Of a stretch of DNA of 11,614 nt, positions 1-6,728 are shown piece after piece. The DNA comes from JBLNBU01 sp050260215 (GTDB lineage Bacteria > Pseudomonadota > Alphaproteobacteria > Rhodospirillales > Magnetospirillaceae). Position 1 is the stretch's first letter. The number at the start of each line of letters is the position of its first letter. The stretch covers positions 1 to 11,614 of the forward strand of contig JBLNBU010000152.1 in assembly GCA_050260215.1 (NCBI GenBank), in the 5' to 3' direction. Under the pieces are notes generated by a model. The model worked only from the letters and a program-made list of their open reading frames with translations. It was not told where the DNA came from and ran no database searches. The position numbers and the translations under genes are program-made.

Positions 1-347
1 AGGTCGACCTCGGCCTGGCGCAACTGGGCGTGCGCCTGGTCGAGCGCAATGCGGTAGGGCCGGTCGTCCAGGCGGAACAGCACCTGGCCTGCCGCCACCC
101 GCTGGTTATCCTTCACCAGCACCTCCGCCACCGTGCCCGGCAGCCGGGGCGATACGGTCACCTTGTCGGCGCGCAGATAGGCGTTGTCGGTCGAGACGTA
201 GCGCCCGCCGGTCAGCCAGAAGACCGGCACGCCAAGCGCAACCACCAGCGGCCCGGCCACCAGCAGGATGCGCCGCAGCCGGCGGCGCGCGGCGGTGCGG
301 GCCGAGGGCGAGGTCGACGAGGCACGAAGCGCGGCGGTGTCTGCCAT
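1..347 (-). CDS. HlyD/EmrA-family membrane fusion protein (N-terminal part, cut by window edge)
   Basis: Periplasmic adaptor subunit of a multidrug or solute efflux pump, anchored in the inner membrane and bridging to an outer-membrane channel. About 115 residues are visible. There is a basic cytoplasmic N-terminus (residues 17-26, RTAARRRLRR), one membrane segment at about 27-46, then the family signature: YVSTDNAYLRAD at 50-61, followed by a biotinyl-lipoyl-like half (SPRLPGTVAEVLVKDNQRV, residues 66-84) and the start of the coiled-coil hairpin (ALDQAHAQLRQAEVD). This layout is that of EmrA-type proteins. The ATG at 347 is the only good start near the membrane segment, but no clear Shine-Dalgarno precedes it. 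GTG codons in frame at 395 and 413 would add a non-homologous-looking leader. The C-terminus lies beyond base 1. The pump partners are not visible, so the substrate is unknown. Confidence 0.85.
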   Translation of the reverse strand, partial: MADTAALRASSTSPSARTAARRRLRRILLVAGPLVVALGVPVFWLTGGRYVSTDNAYLRADKVTVSPRLPGTVAEVLVKDNQRVAAGQVLFRLDDRPYRIALDQAHAQLRQAEVD

Positions 348-412
348 GGATGACAGAAGGGGAGCGGCGCGAGAAGACGCAAGGCGCGTACTCACTTCGC
401 ACGGTGGCGCCA

Positions 413-440
413 CTCCTCCCCCGGTTTGCCGGGGAAGGAG
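413..440 (-). terminator. Terminator-like hairpin after the 868-residue gene
   Basis: Twelve-base arms (413-424 and 429-440) pair at 11 of 12 positions around a 4-base loop, starting 10 bases after the stop codon of the gene at 451-3057 and before the HlyD-type gene. There is no run of T on the exit side, so intrinsic termination may be weak; an mRNA-stabilising or repeat-type hairpin is an alternative. Confidence 0.5.
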
Positions 441-450
441 GTTGGGTGGC

Positions 451-3057
451 TCAGTACACCCCGCGGTCGTTGAGGAACTGGGAATAGCGGCGGTCGTCGA
501 CGATGACGTGGTTGACGATCCAGCCATCCAGGAACGACAGCAGCTCGCCGCGGTCGATCTCCTCGCCCTTGGCCAGGCGGTCGGCCATGGCCGCAACCTC
601 CTGCATCAGGCGGTGGTGGTGGGCGGCATGGTGGGCAGCCTCGGGGTACCCGTAGGTGAACAGCAGCTTTTCCTCTTCGGCGAAGTGGTAGCGGCTGTAG
701 TCGATGAGGAAGCCCAGCCCCTCGCTCACCTCTCCCTGCGGGCTGCCCGCCTGCAGCGCCGCCAGCACCCGGTTGGCCATGGCGAACAGGCGGCGGTGGT
801 GGTTGTCGATGCGCTCGATGTTGACGCTGTATTCGGGGCGCCAGCCGAAGTCGGCGGTCCCCTGCTCGCCCACCGCCAACAGGCGCATGCGCTTGAGGAA
901 GGTTTCGAACAGCTTCCAGCGCACGCCCGGAATGTCGGCCAGCAGGTCGGCCGGCACCGCATAGACAACCGTCGGCGCGGCGCCCACCAGCACCGAGACC
1001 GGCGGGGTGCCGAACATGGCGGTCTCCTCGCCGAAGAAGTCGCCGGGGTGCAGGTCCTCGACCATGCGTCCGCCGATCTGGCGCTCGATGCAGCCCTGCA
1101 GCAGCACGCCGACGGTGCCCGCCGCGATGGCGACCTTCTCGTCGACCCCGACGCGGATGGGCTCCAGCGCCTTGGCGATGCGGTTGAGCGTGCCGGTCGA
1201 CACCACCTCGCCGAACAGCCAGGTGCGGCTCAGGAACTCGCGGATCTCCATCAGCCGGGCGATGTCGGCGAACAGCTCGTGGCGCTCGACGAAGCGGCGA
1301 TAGAAGTCGGCCGAGATGCGCAGCGTCTGGACGAAACTGATGGCCCGGCAGGTCTCGGACGCCGGCAGGCCGTGCAGCGCCGTCAACTCGCCCAGCAGGG
1401 CGCCGGCCGACAGCACGCTGCGCACCCTGGTATCGAGCGACAACGACTCCACCTGCCCGGCCAGCACCAAGTGGATGCTGTCGTGGGGGGAGCCTTCGCG
1501 CAGGATGTTGGTCTCGGGATTGAAGTGCTCGATGGGGCAATTCATCAGGATCTGCAGATGGGCCTCGGGAACGCCGGGCAGGTAGTCGGCCAGGTGCATC
1601 CAGGCGGTGCGCCGCGCGAAATCGCGCTTGGCCGGGACCAGCACGTCGACGGCGCCGAACGAGGCGCCCGAGCCGATGGCCTTCTGGGCGTCGGTCAACT
1701 TCAGCGCGGTGTGGGCCAGGATCAACCGGCTCGAGGCGTCGTTGCGAAAGTCGTCGGCGTTTCCGTGGATCAGCCCGCCGCCGATGTCGACCTTCTTGAC
1801 GTCGGCGGGCTCGGCGTATTCGGCCACCACCTGGTCATAAAGGGCCTGGGACACGCCCGGCGCGTCGCCCTCGACCACCATGGATTTCAGCACCGACAGG
1901 CCGATGGCGTCGGCCAGGTGGGTATAGCTGCGCCAGCCGTCCTCGGCCAGCACCCGGAACTTGAATACCGAGGTCTCGACCGGATGGGGCGAGAATACCG
2001 GGCGCACCTCCAGCCCGTCGATGTCGTTCCATTCGCCCAGCACCAGGTCGTGGACGGCGAAGTAGTCCGAGAAGTCCTCCTCCTCGATGGACAGAAGGGC
2101 CGACAGCTTCTTGGTCACCGCGTGGCGGACCGGCGGCACGGCGAAGTACTTGATGCGCCGGTCGGCGCGGATCAGCGTGGTCAGCCCGGCGAAGTGGTCG
2201 TCGTGGGAATGGGTGTGGAAGATGCCCTCGATCTCGTTGACGCCGATGCCCAGAGCGGTCAGCGAATAGATCAGGTTGGGACCGGCATCGATCAGGAAGA
2301 TGCGGCCCTGATAGACCAGCACCGCCCCCATGCTGGGCCGCCGGATGTCCCAGCCGTCGCCGTCGCCCGAATGGACCACGGCGAAATACTCGCGTGGGAC
2401 CTGGTGGTAGCCCAGCGGATAGGGGCATTCGTGGATCTCGAAGGGCGGCAGGTTCAGGTCGACCTCGACGCTTTCGCCCTGCCAGGACACTTCGAAACGG
2501 TTGAGCGCCAGGCGGCGGATCTGCACGCCGCGCGCCACCACCGGCTCGTCCTCGAGCTGGTGGACCTCGAACAGCTCGCGCGGGTTCTGGATGCGGCCGA
2601 AGGCGAAGCGCAGCTTGACCCGCATCATCTCGCGGGCGGTCTCGCCGTCGACGCCGGCGGCGCGGATCTCCTCCTCCGACACCAGGCCGTAGTTGCCGCG
2701 GTAGATGTACTGCATCTGCGCCTGCACCTGCTCGCGCCGGCCGATGATCAGCGGGCGCGCGCCGGTGTTGTTGGGGTGCTTGGGCAGCAGCATGCCCTGG
2801 CGATAGAACATCTGCAGCACCGGAAACTCTGCCAGATTGCAGAAGGTGCCGTTCTGGATCATCACGTCGGAGAGCAGGATGGCGTTGGGGCCGGTCTCGG
2901 CGCGCACACCGTTTACCTCGGTGGGCGCGATCAGGCCGCGGCGCATCAGGTGCTTGACCGAATCGGCCGGACAGCCGCACAGCAGGCGAAAATCCGCCTC
3001 GGGCACCTCGACCCAGACGATGCCCGGAGTCACCTCGAGCTTGCGTATTCCCGCCAT
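451..3057 (-). CDS. Metallo-beta-lactamase fold / tandem cNMP-binding-like / hemerythrin fusion protein
   Basis: 868-residue soluble protein with no signal peptide or membrane segment. Residues 1-200 are a conserved-looking region I do not recognise (C27, C29 and C73 are notable). Residues about 240-450 form a metallo-beta-lactamase fold: LIDAGP (D257), HxHxDH at 283-288, then H358, H380/D383 and H449 as candidate metal ligands. Residues about 500-600 and 615-715 resemble two cyclic-nucleotide-binding domains (GEL at 556-558, GEE at 676-678). Residues 735-868 are a bacteriohemerythrin domain with all expected di-iron ligands: H754, H791, E795, H810, H814, H850, D855. Hemerythrins bind O2 or NO, so a gas- or redox-responsive hydrolase or oxidoreductase is a reasonable inference, not shown. 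The start ATG is preceded by GGGGGA at 5 bases. The gene appears to be transcribed alone, divergent from a small lipoprotein gene. Domain assignment is firm; the reaction is unknown. Confidence 0.93.
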   Translation of the reverse strand: MAGIRKLEVTPGIVWVEVPEADFRLLCGCPADSVKHLMRRGLIAPTEVNGVRAETGPNAILLSDVMIQNGTFCNLAEFPVLQMFYRQGMLLPKHPNNTGARPLIIGRREQVQAQMQYIYRGNYGLVSEEEIRAAGVDGETAREMMRVKLRFAFGRIQNPRELFEVHQLEDEPVVARGVQIRRLALNRFEVSWQGESVEVDLNLPPFEIHECPYPLGYHQVPREYFAVVHSGDGDGWDIRRPSMGAVLVYQGRIFLIDAGPNLIYSLTALGIGVNEIEGIFHTHSHDDHFAGLTTLIRADRRIKYFAVPPVRHAVTKKLSALLSIEEEDFSDYFAVHDLVLGEWNDIDGLEVRPVFSPHPVETSVFKFRVLAEDGWRSYTHLADAIGLSVLKSMVVEGDAPGVSQALYDQVVAEYAEPADVKKVDIGGGLIHGNADDFRNDASSRLILAHTALKLTDAQKAIGSGASFGAVDVLVPAKRDFARRTAWMHLADYLPGVPEAHLQILMNCPIEHFNPETNILREGSPHDSIHLVLAGQVESLSLDTRVRSVLSAGALLGELTALHGLPASETCRAISFVQTLRISADFYRRFVERHELFADIARLMEIREFLSRTWLFGEVVSTGTLNRIAKALEPIRVGVDEKVAIAAGTVGVLLQGCIERQIGGRMVEDLHPGDFFGEETAMFGTPPVSVLVGAAPTVVYAVPADLLADIPGVRWKLFETFLKRMRLLAVGEQGTADFGWRPEYSVNIERIDNHHRRLFAMANRVLAALQAGSPQGEVSEGLGFLIDYSRYHFAEEEKLLFTYGYPEAAHHAAHHHRLMQEVAAMADRLAKGEEIDRGELLSFLDGWIVNHVIVDDRRYSQFLNDRGVY

Positions 3058-3102
3058 CCAGATCCCCCGCCGACGCCCCCCATGCCTTTGGTGATAGTCG
3101 GA

Positions 3103-3117
3103 CGGGAGCGGCTCCCG
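3103..3117. other. Short inverted repeat in a divergent intergenic region
   Basis: CGGGAG and CTCCCG flank three bases in the 124-base gap between two divergent genes. It could be an operator or a 5' leader hairpin for either gene; nothing else in the gap identifies a promoter with confidence. Confidence 0.3.
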
Positions 3118-3170
3118 GTCAACCGCCCTTGATGCCCTGGCCGCCGGCTTCCTACCTGTGGTGGATCACT

Positions 3171-3175
3171 GGAGG
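3171..3175 (+). promoter_or_regulatory. Strong ribosome binding site that fixes the small lipoprotein start
   Basis: GGAGG lies 6 bases before the ATG at 3182. It selects this ATG over the in-frame GTG/ATG codons further upstream and makes the short frame credible as a gene. Confidence 0.6.
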
Positions 3176-3181
3176 CCTCCC

Positions 3182-3373
3182 ATGCCCCTGCTCGCCCCCC
3201 TGCTGTTGGCCCTGTGGCTGGCCGGATGCGCCAGCCCGCGGGTCAGCATCGGCGACACCGTCGCCCAAAGCCCCGCGCCCGAGTTCGACCAGCCGGTCAC
3301 CGACGACCCGTTCTACGACGGCGGCGTCTTCGATCCCGCCCCCTTCGCCGTGGACCGCCTGCGGCCGCGGTAG
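3182..3373 (+). CDS. Small putative lipoprotein (63 residues)
   Basis: A short protein with a hydrophobic leader (residues 3-14) ending in the lipobox LAGC, so C16 would be the lipidated first residue of the mature protein. The mature part, about 48 residues, is acidic and proline-rich (PEFDQPVTDDPFYDGG at about 33-48) with no recognisable domain. The leader lacks the usual early lysine or arginine, which lowers certainty a little; a near-ideal ribosome binding site raises it. It is divergent from the metallo-beta-lactamase/hemerythrin gene and stops 38 bases before the convergent PRC-barrel gene, so it is probably a single-gene transcript. Function is unknown. By analogy with other tiny lipoproteins it would sit in the inner or outer membrane facing the periplasm. 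Confidence 0.6.
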   Translation: MPLLAPLLLALWLAGCASPRVSIGDTVAQSPAPEFDQPVTDDPFYDGGVFDPAPFAVDRLRPR

Positions 3374-3411
3374 AAGGAACAGGTTCGCTTGCTCCCGGGG
3401 GCCTACCAAGG

Positions 3412-4011
3412 TCACCGCGGCAGTTGGGCGAACTGGGGCTCGGTCAGCTCGACGGTGACCGCCTCGGCGCCCACATGCAGGTCGGGCCGCGGCACCAGGG
3501 CCATTTCGCCGTCGGGCCGGCGCACCCCCACCTGGGCGACCTGGCCGGAGGGCCCGAAGACGAAGCCGTCGACGATTCCCACCTGGCGGCCGTCGGCCAG
3601 CCGGGCCGGCCGGCCGTCGAGCCAGCTGGGCCTCCAGCGTTCCAGCCCCGGATTGGCCGCCGAGCGCAGCCGGGCGAAGCCGGCGAAGGCGTCGGAGACC
3701 ACCACCCGGGCGGCCTCGGCCTGCGCGCGCACCAAGGCCCACGGCACGCCGACGCTGCGGCGCACGTCGCCGGAAAGTGCGACCACCACCGCCGAGGGTT
3801 CCTCGTCCGGGTCGGCGGGGGTGACCACGTCGATGACGGTGCCGATGTCGCCGCCGCCCAGGTCGACCACCTGCTTGCCGATGAAGGCGGCGCGCCACAC
3901 ATCGTTCGGACGAAGGCCGGCCGGCGGGCGCAGTTCCACCACCACGCCTTCCTGGGCGGCGGCGGGCAGGACCGTCATCAGCAGGGCGGCAAGAACGAAC
4001 AGCCGGCGCAT
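3412..4011 (-). CDS. Exported protein with two PRC-barrel-like regions
   Basis: 199 residues. Residues 1-19 are a Sec signal peptide (MRRLF, hydrophobic core, AAA before Q20). Residues about 37-105 (DVWRAAFIGKQVVDLGGGDIGTVIDVV) and about 129-199 (WLDGRPARLADGRQVGIVDGFVF) each resemble the PRC-barrel beta fold, with the typical 'G..V.....IG.V.D' pattern. PRC barrels are known from RimM and photosynthetic reaction-centre H subunits and usually mediate protein or RNA contacts; exported versions are common in alphaproteobacteria but poorly understood. The gene begins 15 bases after the stop of the AI-2E-type gene in the same orientation, so the two are probably one operon, although no clear ribosome binding site is seen and translation may be coupled. 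Role inferred only as a periplasmic binding or scaffold protein. Confidence 0.8.
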   Translation of the reverse strand: MRRLFVLAALLMTVLPAAAQEGVVVELRPPAGLRPNDVWRAAFIGKQVVDLGGGDIGTVIDVVTPADPDEEPSAVVVALSGDVRRSVGVPWALVRAQAEAARVVVSDAFAGFARLRSAANPGLERWRPSWLDGRPARLADGRQVGIVDGFVFGPSGQVAQVGVRRPDGEMALVPRPDLHVGAEAVTVELTEPQFAQLPR

Positions 4012-4026
4012 GGGGGACAGATGGGA

Positions 4027-5034
4027 TCAGCCGCCGTCGCGCTCCAGCAGGCCCTCGACATAGACCATGCGCACCAGCACCATCCCCGCCGCCACCAGCG
4101 GAGTGGCGAACAGCATGCCGGTGAAGCCGAACAGCATGCCCATGCCCACCGTCGCCACCACCGTCAGGGCCGGCGGCAGCGCCACGGCGCGCGCCTGGAT
4201 CAGGGGCATGGCCACGTGCCCCTCGACCTGCTGGATGGCCAGGTAGAGCAGCGCCGTCCACACCGCGTCCATGGGGCTTTGGGCGAAGGCCACCAGGATG
4301 GCCGGCACCGCCGACAGCACCGGCCCGACGAAGGGGATGAACTCGAGCAGCCCGGCGATCACGCCCAGCGACAGCGCCAGCGGAATGCCCAGGACCAGCA
4401 GCCCCACCGTGGTCAGCACCCCGATCGAGGCCATGGCGATGGCCTGGCCGACCAGCCAGGCGCGCAGGGTCTGGGCCAGATCGGCCAGCACGGCCCGGGC
4501 CCGCAGCCGCAGCCGCGGCGGCACCAGCGCCACCACCCCGTCGCGATAGGTGTCCGGATCGACGGCCAGGTAGATGGTGACCATCAGCACCAGCACCACC
4601 TCGGCCACGCCGCCCAGCACCGAGGTCGCCACTCCGCCCAGCCGCGCCAGCACCCCGATGGGCGGGGCGGCGTTGGGGCCGCCGAACAGCTGCATCAGGG
4701 CCTGGCCCAGCGGCTGTTCCTGGGCCCAGTGCTGCAACTGGGCGGCGGCGGCGGGGATCTTGTGGGACAGTTCGGCGAACTGGGCGCCCACCCGCGCGCC
4801 TGCCAGCCACCCCGCCCCGGCCAGCGCCGCCAGGGTCAGCACCAGCACCACCGGCACCGCCCAGGCGGGCCTTAGCGGCGTGATGCGGGCCAGGACCTCG
4901 GCGCCGGCGCGCAAGGCCAGGCTGAGCAGGATGCCGCCGAACATCAGCAGCAGCAGGTCCGACAATTGCCAGACCGCCAGCGCCACCACCGCCAGGGCGA
5001 TCACCGCCAGCACGCGTCCCACGAACCGTTCCAT
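4027..5034 (-). CDS. AI-2E / PerM family membrane transporter
   Basis: 335-residue inner-membrane protein of the AI-2E family (PF01594 type), whose members include TqsA (autoinducer-2 export), PerM-like proteins and Na+/H+ antiporters; the substrate cannot be told from sequence. Hydrophobic segments occur at about 7-40 (two), 59-80, 138-158, 195-217, 219-250 and 289-325. Family hallmarks are FIPFVGPVLSAVPAILVAF at 232-250 and QQVEGHVAMPLIQARAVALPPALT beginning at 268. A hydrophilic amphipathic stretch (about 83-128) follows the third segment, as in relatives. Length is typical. It is first in a probable two-gene operon with the PRC-barrel protein. Start ATG at 5034 has no clear Shine-Dalgarno, but the first membrane segment begins immediately after it, as expected. 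Confidence 0.92.
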   Translation of the reverse strand: MERFVGRVLAVIALAVVALAVWQLSDLLLLMFGGILLSLALRAGAEVLARITPLRPAWAVPVVLVLTLAALAGAGWLAGARVGAQFAELSHKIPAAAAQLQHWAQEQPLGQALMQLFGGPNAAPPIGVLARLGGVATSVLGGVAEVVLVLMVTIYLAVDPDTYRDGVVALVPPRLRLRARAVLADLAQTLRAWLVGQAIAMASIGVLTTVGLLVLGIPLALSLGVIAGLLEFIPFVGPVLSAVPAILVAFAQSPMDAVWTALLYLAIQQVEGHVAMPLIQARAVALPPALTVVATVGMGMLFGFTGMLFATPLVAAGMVLVRMVYVEGLLERDGG

Positions 5035-5072
5035 ACCGGCAGCAACGCCTGGACCGCCCGCGGGGCCATCCC

Positions 5073-5095
5073 CCCTATCCGCCCGCCCTATCCGC
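5073..5095. repeat. Two tandem copies of a 10-base motif in a divergent intergenic region
   Basis: CCCTATCCGC occurs at 5073-5082 and again at 5086-5095 (13-base period) in the 133-base gap between the divergent AI-2E-type and TauE-type genes. The spacing is not a helical turn; function unknown, possibly chance in C-rich DNA. Confidence 0.45.
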
Positions 5096-5156
5096 TTGCC
5101 CGCCTGTGCGCGCGTGCACCGGCGGGGGTATGGTCACTGGCCCGATTTCGGCACCC

Positions 5157-5160
5157 GAGG
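5157..5160 (+). promoter_or_regulatory. Ribosome binding site supporting a TTG start
   Basis: GAGG lies 7 bases before the TTG at 5168. No ATG occurs in frame at the expected N-terminus, so this site is the main support for TTG as the start codon of the TauE/SafE gene. Confidence 0.5.
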
Positions 5161-5167
5161 CCCCGCT

Positions 5168-6079
5168 TTGTCGGTCTACCTGCCCATCGCCGGCCTGTCG
5201 GTCAACGTCTATGCCCTGCTGGGGCTGGGCGGGCTGGTGGGATTCCTGTCGGGGTTGTTCGGAGTCGGCGGCGGCTTCCTGCTGACGCCGCTGCTGATGT
5301 TCCTGGGCGTGCCGCCGGCGGTGGCGGTGGCGACGGGGGCCAACCAGGTGGTCGGCGCCTCGGTGTCGGGGCTGATCGCCCACTGGCGGCGACGCAATGT
5401 CGACGTGCGCATGGGGGTGGTGCTGATGGTGGGTGGCCTGGCCGGATCAGGCCTGGGCGTGCTGCTGTTCGGCTGGCTGAAAAGCCTGGGGCAGCTCGAT
5501 ACGGTGATCGCCCTGTCCTATGTGGCGGTGCTGGGCTTCATCGGCCTGACCATGGCGGTGGAAAGCGTGGCCAGCATGCGCCGGCGCACCCTGGCGGTAG
5601 CGGCCCGCAAGCGCCACCGCCATCCCTGGCCCGGCCTGCCGCTGAAGATGCGCTTTCCCCGCTCGCGCCTTTACATCAGCGTGCTGGTTCCCTTCGCGGT
5701 GGGCGCGTTCGGCGGCGTGCTGTCGGCGATCATGGGGGTGGGCGGCGGCTTCGTCATGGTGCCGCTGATGATCTACATCCTGGAGATGCCCACCACCGTG
5801 GTGGTCGGCACCAGCCTGTTCCAGATCATCTTCGTGACTGCCAACGTCACCTTGCTGCAGGCGCTGCACACCCACACCGTGGACGTCATGCTGACGCTGA
5901 CCCTGCTGGTCGGCGGCGTCATCGGCGCCCAGCTGGGAGCGCGCTTCGGCACACGGCTGAAGCCCGAGACCCTGCGCCTGCTGCTGGCGTTGATCGTGCT
6001 GGCGGTGTGCCTGCGCCTAGCCCTGGACCTGGGCCTGACCCCGGCCGACCGCTTCAGCCTGGAAACATCGGTGGGGTAG
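5168..6079 (+). CDS. TauE/SafE-family sulfite/anion exporter
   Basis: 303-residue inner-membrane permease. The two halves are related, each carrying the family signature: SGLFGVGGGFLLTP at 28-41 and SAIMGVGGGFVMVP at 186-199, both followed by a hydrophobic helix; this internal duplication is typical of TauE/SafE (PF01925). About eight membrane segments are expected. A basic cytoplasmic loop (about 137-166, RRR, RKRHRH) separates the halves. Family members export sulfite, sulfoacetate or other organosulfur anions. With fccAB and a rhodanese nearby, export of sulfite or thiosulfate-related anions is a reasonable inference. The start is TTG at 5168 because homologues begin with the YLPIAxLSVN segment; an in-frame GTG about 18 codons upstream is less likely. 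The gene converges on the tetraheme cytochrome gene across a hairpin. Confidence 0.9.
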   Translation: MSVYLPIAGLSVNVYALLGLGGLVGFLSGLFGVGGGFLLTPLLMFLGVPPAVAVATGANQVVGASVSGLIAHWRRRNVDVRMGVVLMVGGLAGSGLGVLLFGWLKSLGQLDTVIALSYVAVLGFIGLTMAVESVASMRRRTLAVAARKRHRHPWPGLPLKMRFPRSRLYISVLVPFAVGAFGGVLSAIMGVGGGFVMVPLMIYILEMPTTVVVGTSLFQIIFVTANVTLLQALHTHTVDVMLTLTLLVGGVIGAQLGARFGTRLKPETLRLLLALIVLAVCLRLALDLGLTPADRFSLETSVG

Positions 6080-6086
6080 GACCAAG

Positions 6087-6108
6087 CCCTCTCCCTTGCG
6101 GGAGAGGG
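6087..6108. terminator. Bidirectional terminator-like hairpin between convergent genes
   Basis: A perfect 9-base inverted repeat (6087-6095 and 6100-6108) around a TTGC loop lies in the 37-base gap between the stops of the TauE/SafE gene and the convergent tetraheme cytochrome gene. It resembles the CTCTCCC/GGGAGAG intergenic hairpins common in proteobacteria. There is no T tract, so Rho-independent termination is plausible but not certain. Confidence 0.6.
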
Positions 6109-6116
6109 GGAACCGG

Positions 6117-6728
6117 TCAATCCTCGCGGGGCGGCAGCTTGTGGGCGACGCCCTTGTGGCAATTGATGCAGGTCTTGCCTTCCATGGCCGCCTGCGGGTG
6201 CTTCAGTTTGCCGGCGTTGCCCTGCTTCTGCAGGTTCATGGAGTCGTACGAGTGGCAGACCCGGCATTCGCGCGAGTCCGACTTGCTCATGTAGCTCCAC
6301 ACCCGTTCCGCCAGTTCGCCGCGCTTGGCGTCCAGCTTCTCGGGGCTGTCGATGGTGCCGCTGATTTCCTGCAGCACGTCGTTGTAGGCGAAGAACTTGC
6401 GCACCAGCTTGGGCCCCAGGTCGCGCGGCACGTGGCAGTCGGCGCACTGGGCATGGGCGCCCGAGCGGTTGTTGTAGTGGATGGACTCCTTGTATTCCTT
6501 GAAATTCTGCTGCATCGAGTGACACGACACGCAGAATTCGGTCCGGTTGGTCCATTCGATGGCGGTGACGAAGCCGGCCATGCCGAAGATGCCCAGCACG
6601 ATGCCGACGGCGACCAACCCGAAGCGGCGCAGGAACGACCGCTTGGCAGGGCCGTGACGCGTTGGGTGCCGCCCGTGGGCGGCACCCTCCTCGACATGCT
6701 TGGTCGCGTGCTTGCCCTGAGCGGTCAT
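6117..6728 (-). CDS. NapC/NirT-type membrane-anchored tetraheme cytochrome c
   Basis: 203 residues. A basic, histidine-rich cytoplasmic N-terminus (1-34) precedes one membrane anchor at about 36-57, then a periplasmic domain with four CxxCH heme sites: C66-H70, C95-H99, C155-H159 and C187-H191. This is the NapC/NirT/NrfH layout; such proteins pass electrons between the membrane quinone pool and periplasmic redox partners. Its start codon overlaps the stop of the upstream diheme cytochrome gene (ATGA, 6725-6728), so the two are translated together and probably act together. No nitrate, nitrite, TMAO or other terminal reductase gene is visible, so the partner could be the diheme cytochrome itself or an enzyme elsewhere. 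Position next to fccAB suggests, without proof, a link to sulfur-derived electrons. Confidence 0.93.
   Translation of the reverse strand: MTAQGKHATKHVEEGAAHGRHPTRHGPAKRSFLRRFGLVAVGIVLGIFGMAGFVTAIEWTNRTEFCVSCHSMQQNFKEYKESIHYNNRSGAHAQCADCHVPRDLGPKLVRKFFAYNDVLQEISGTIDSPEKLDAKRGELAERVWSYMSKSDSRECRVCHSYDSMNLQKQGNAGKLKHPQAAMEGKTCINCHKGVAHKLPPRED

Noticed and set aside
30..402. Small open frames at the left edge in other frames
   Set aside because: They overlap the HlyD-type reading frame, which has the family motifs; their products are Arg/Ala/Gly-rich shadows.
268..3132. Very long plus-strand open frame (954 codons) opposite the 868-residue gene
   Set aside because: Its translation is low-complexity, rich in H, Q, D, R and G, with no domain. 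It is the antisense of a gene with clear motifs and stays open because of the high-GC codon bias.
3152..4875. Long open frames on both strands (about 552 codons each) across the PRC-barrel and AI-2E genes
   Set aside because: Arg/Gly/Ala/His-rich low-complexity products crossing two well-supported genes; shadows of their reading frames.
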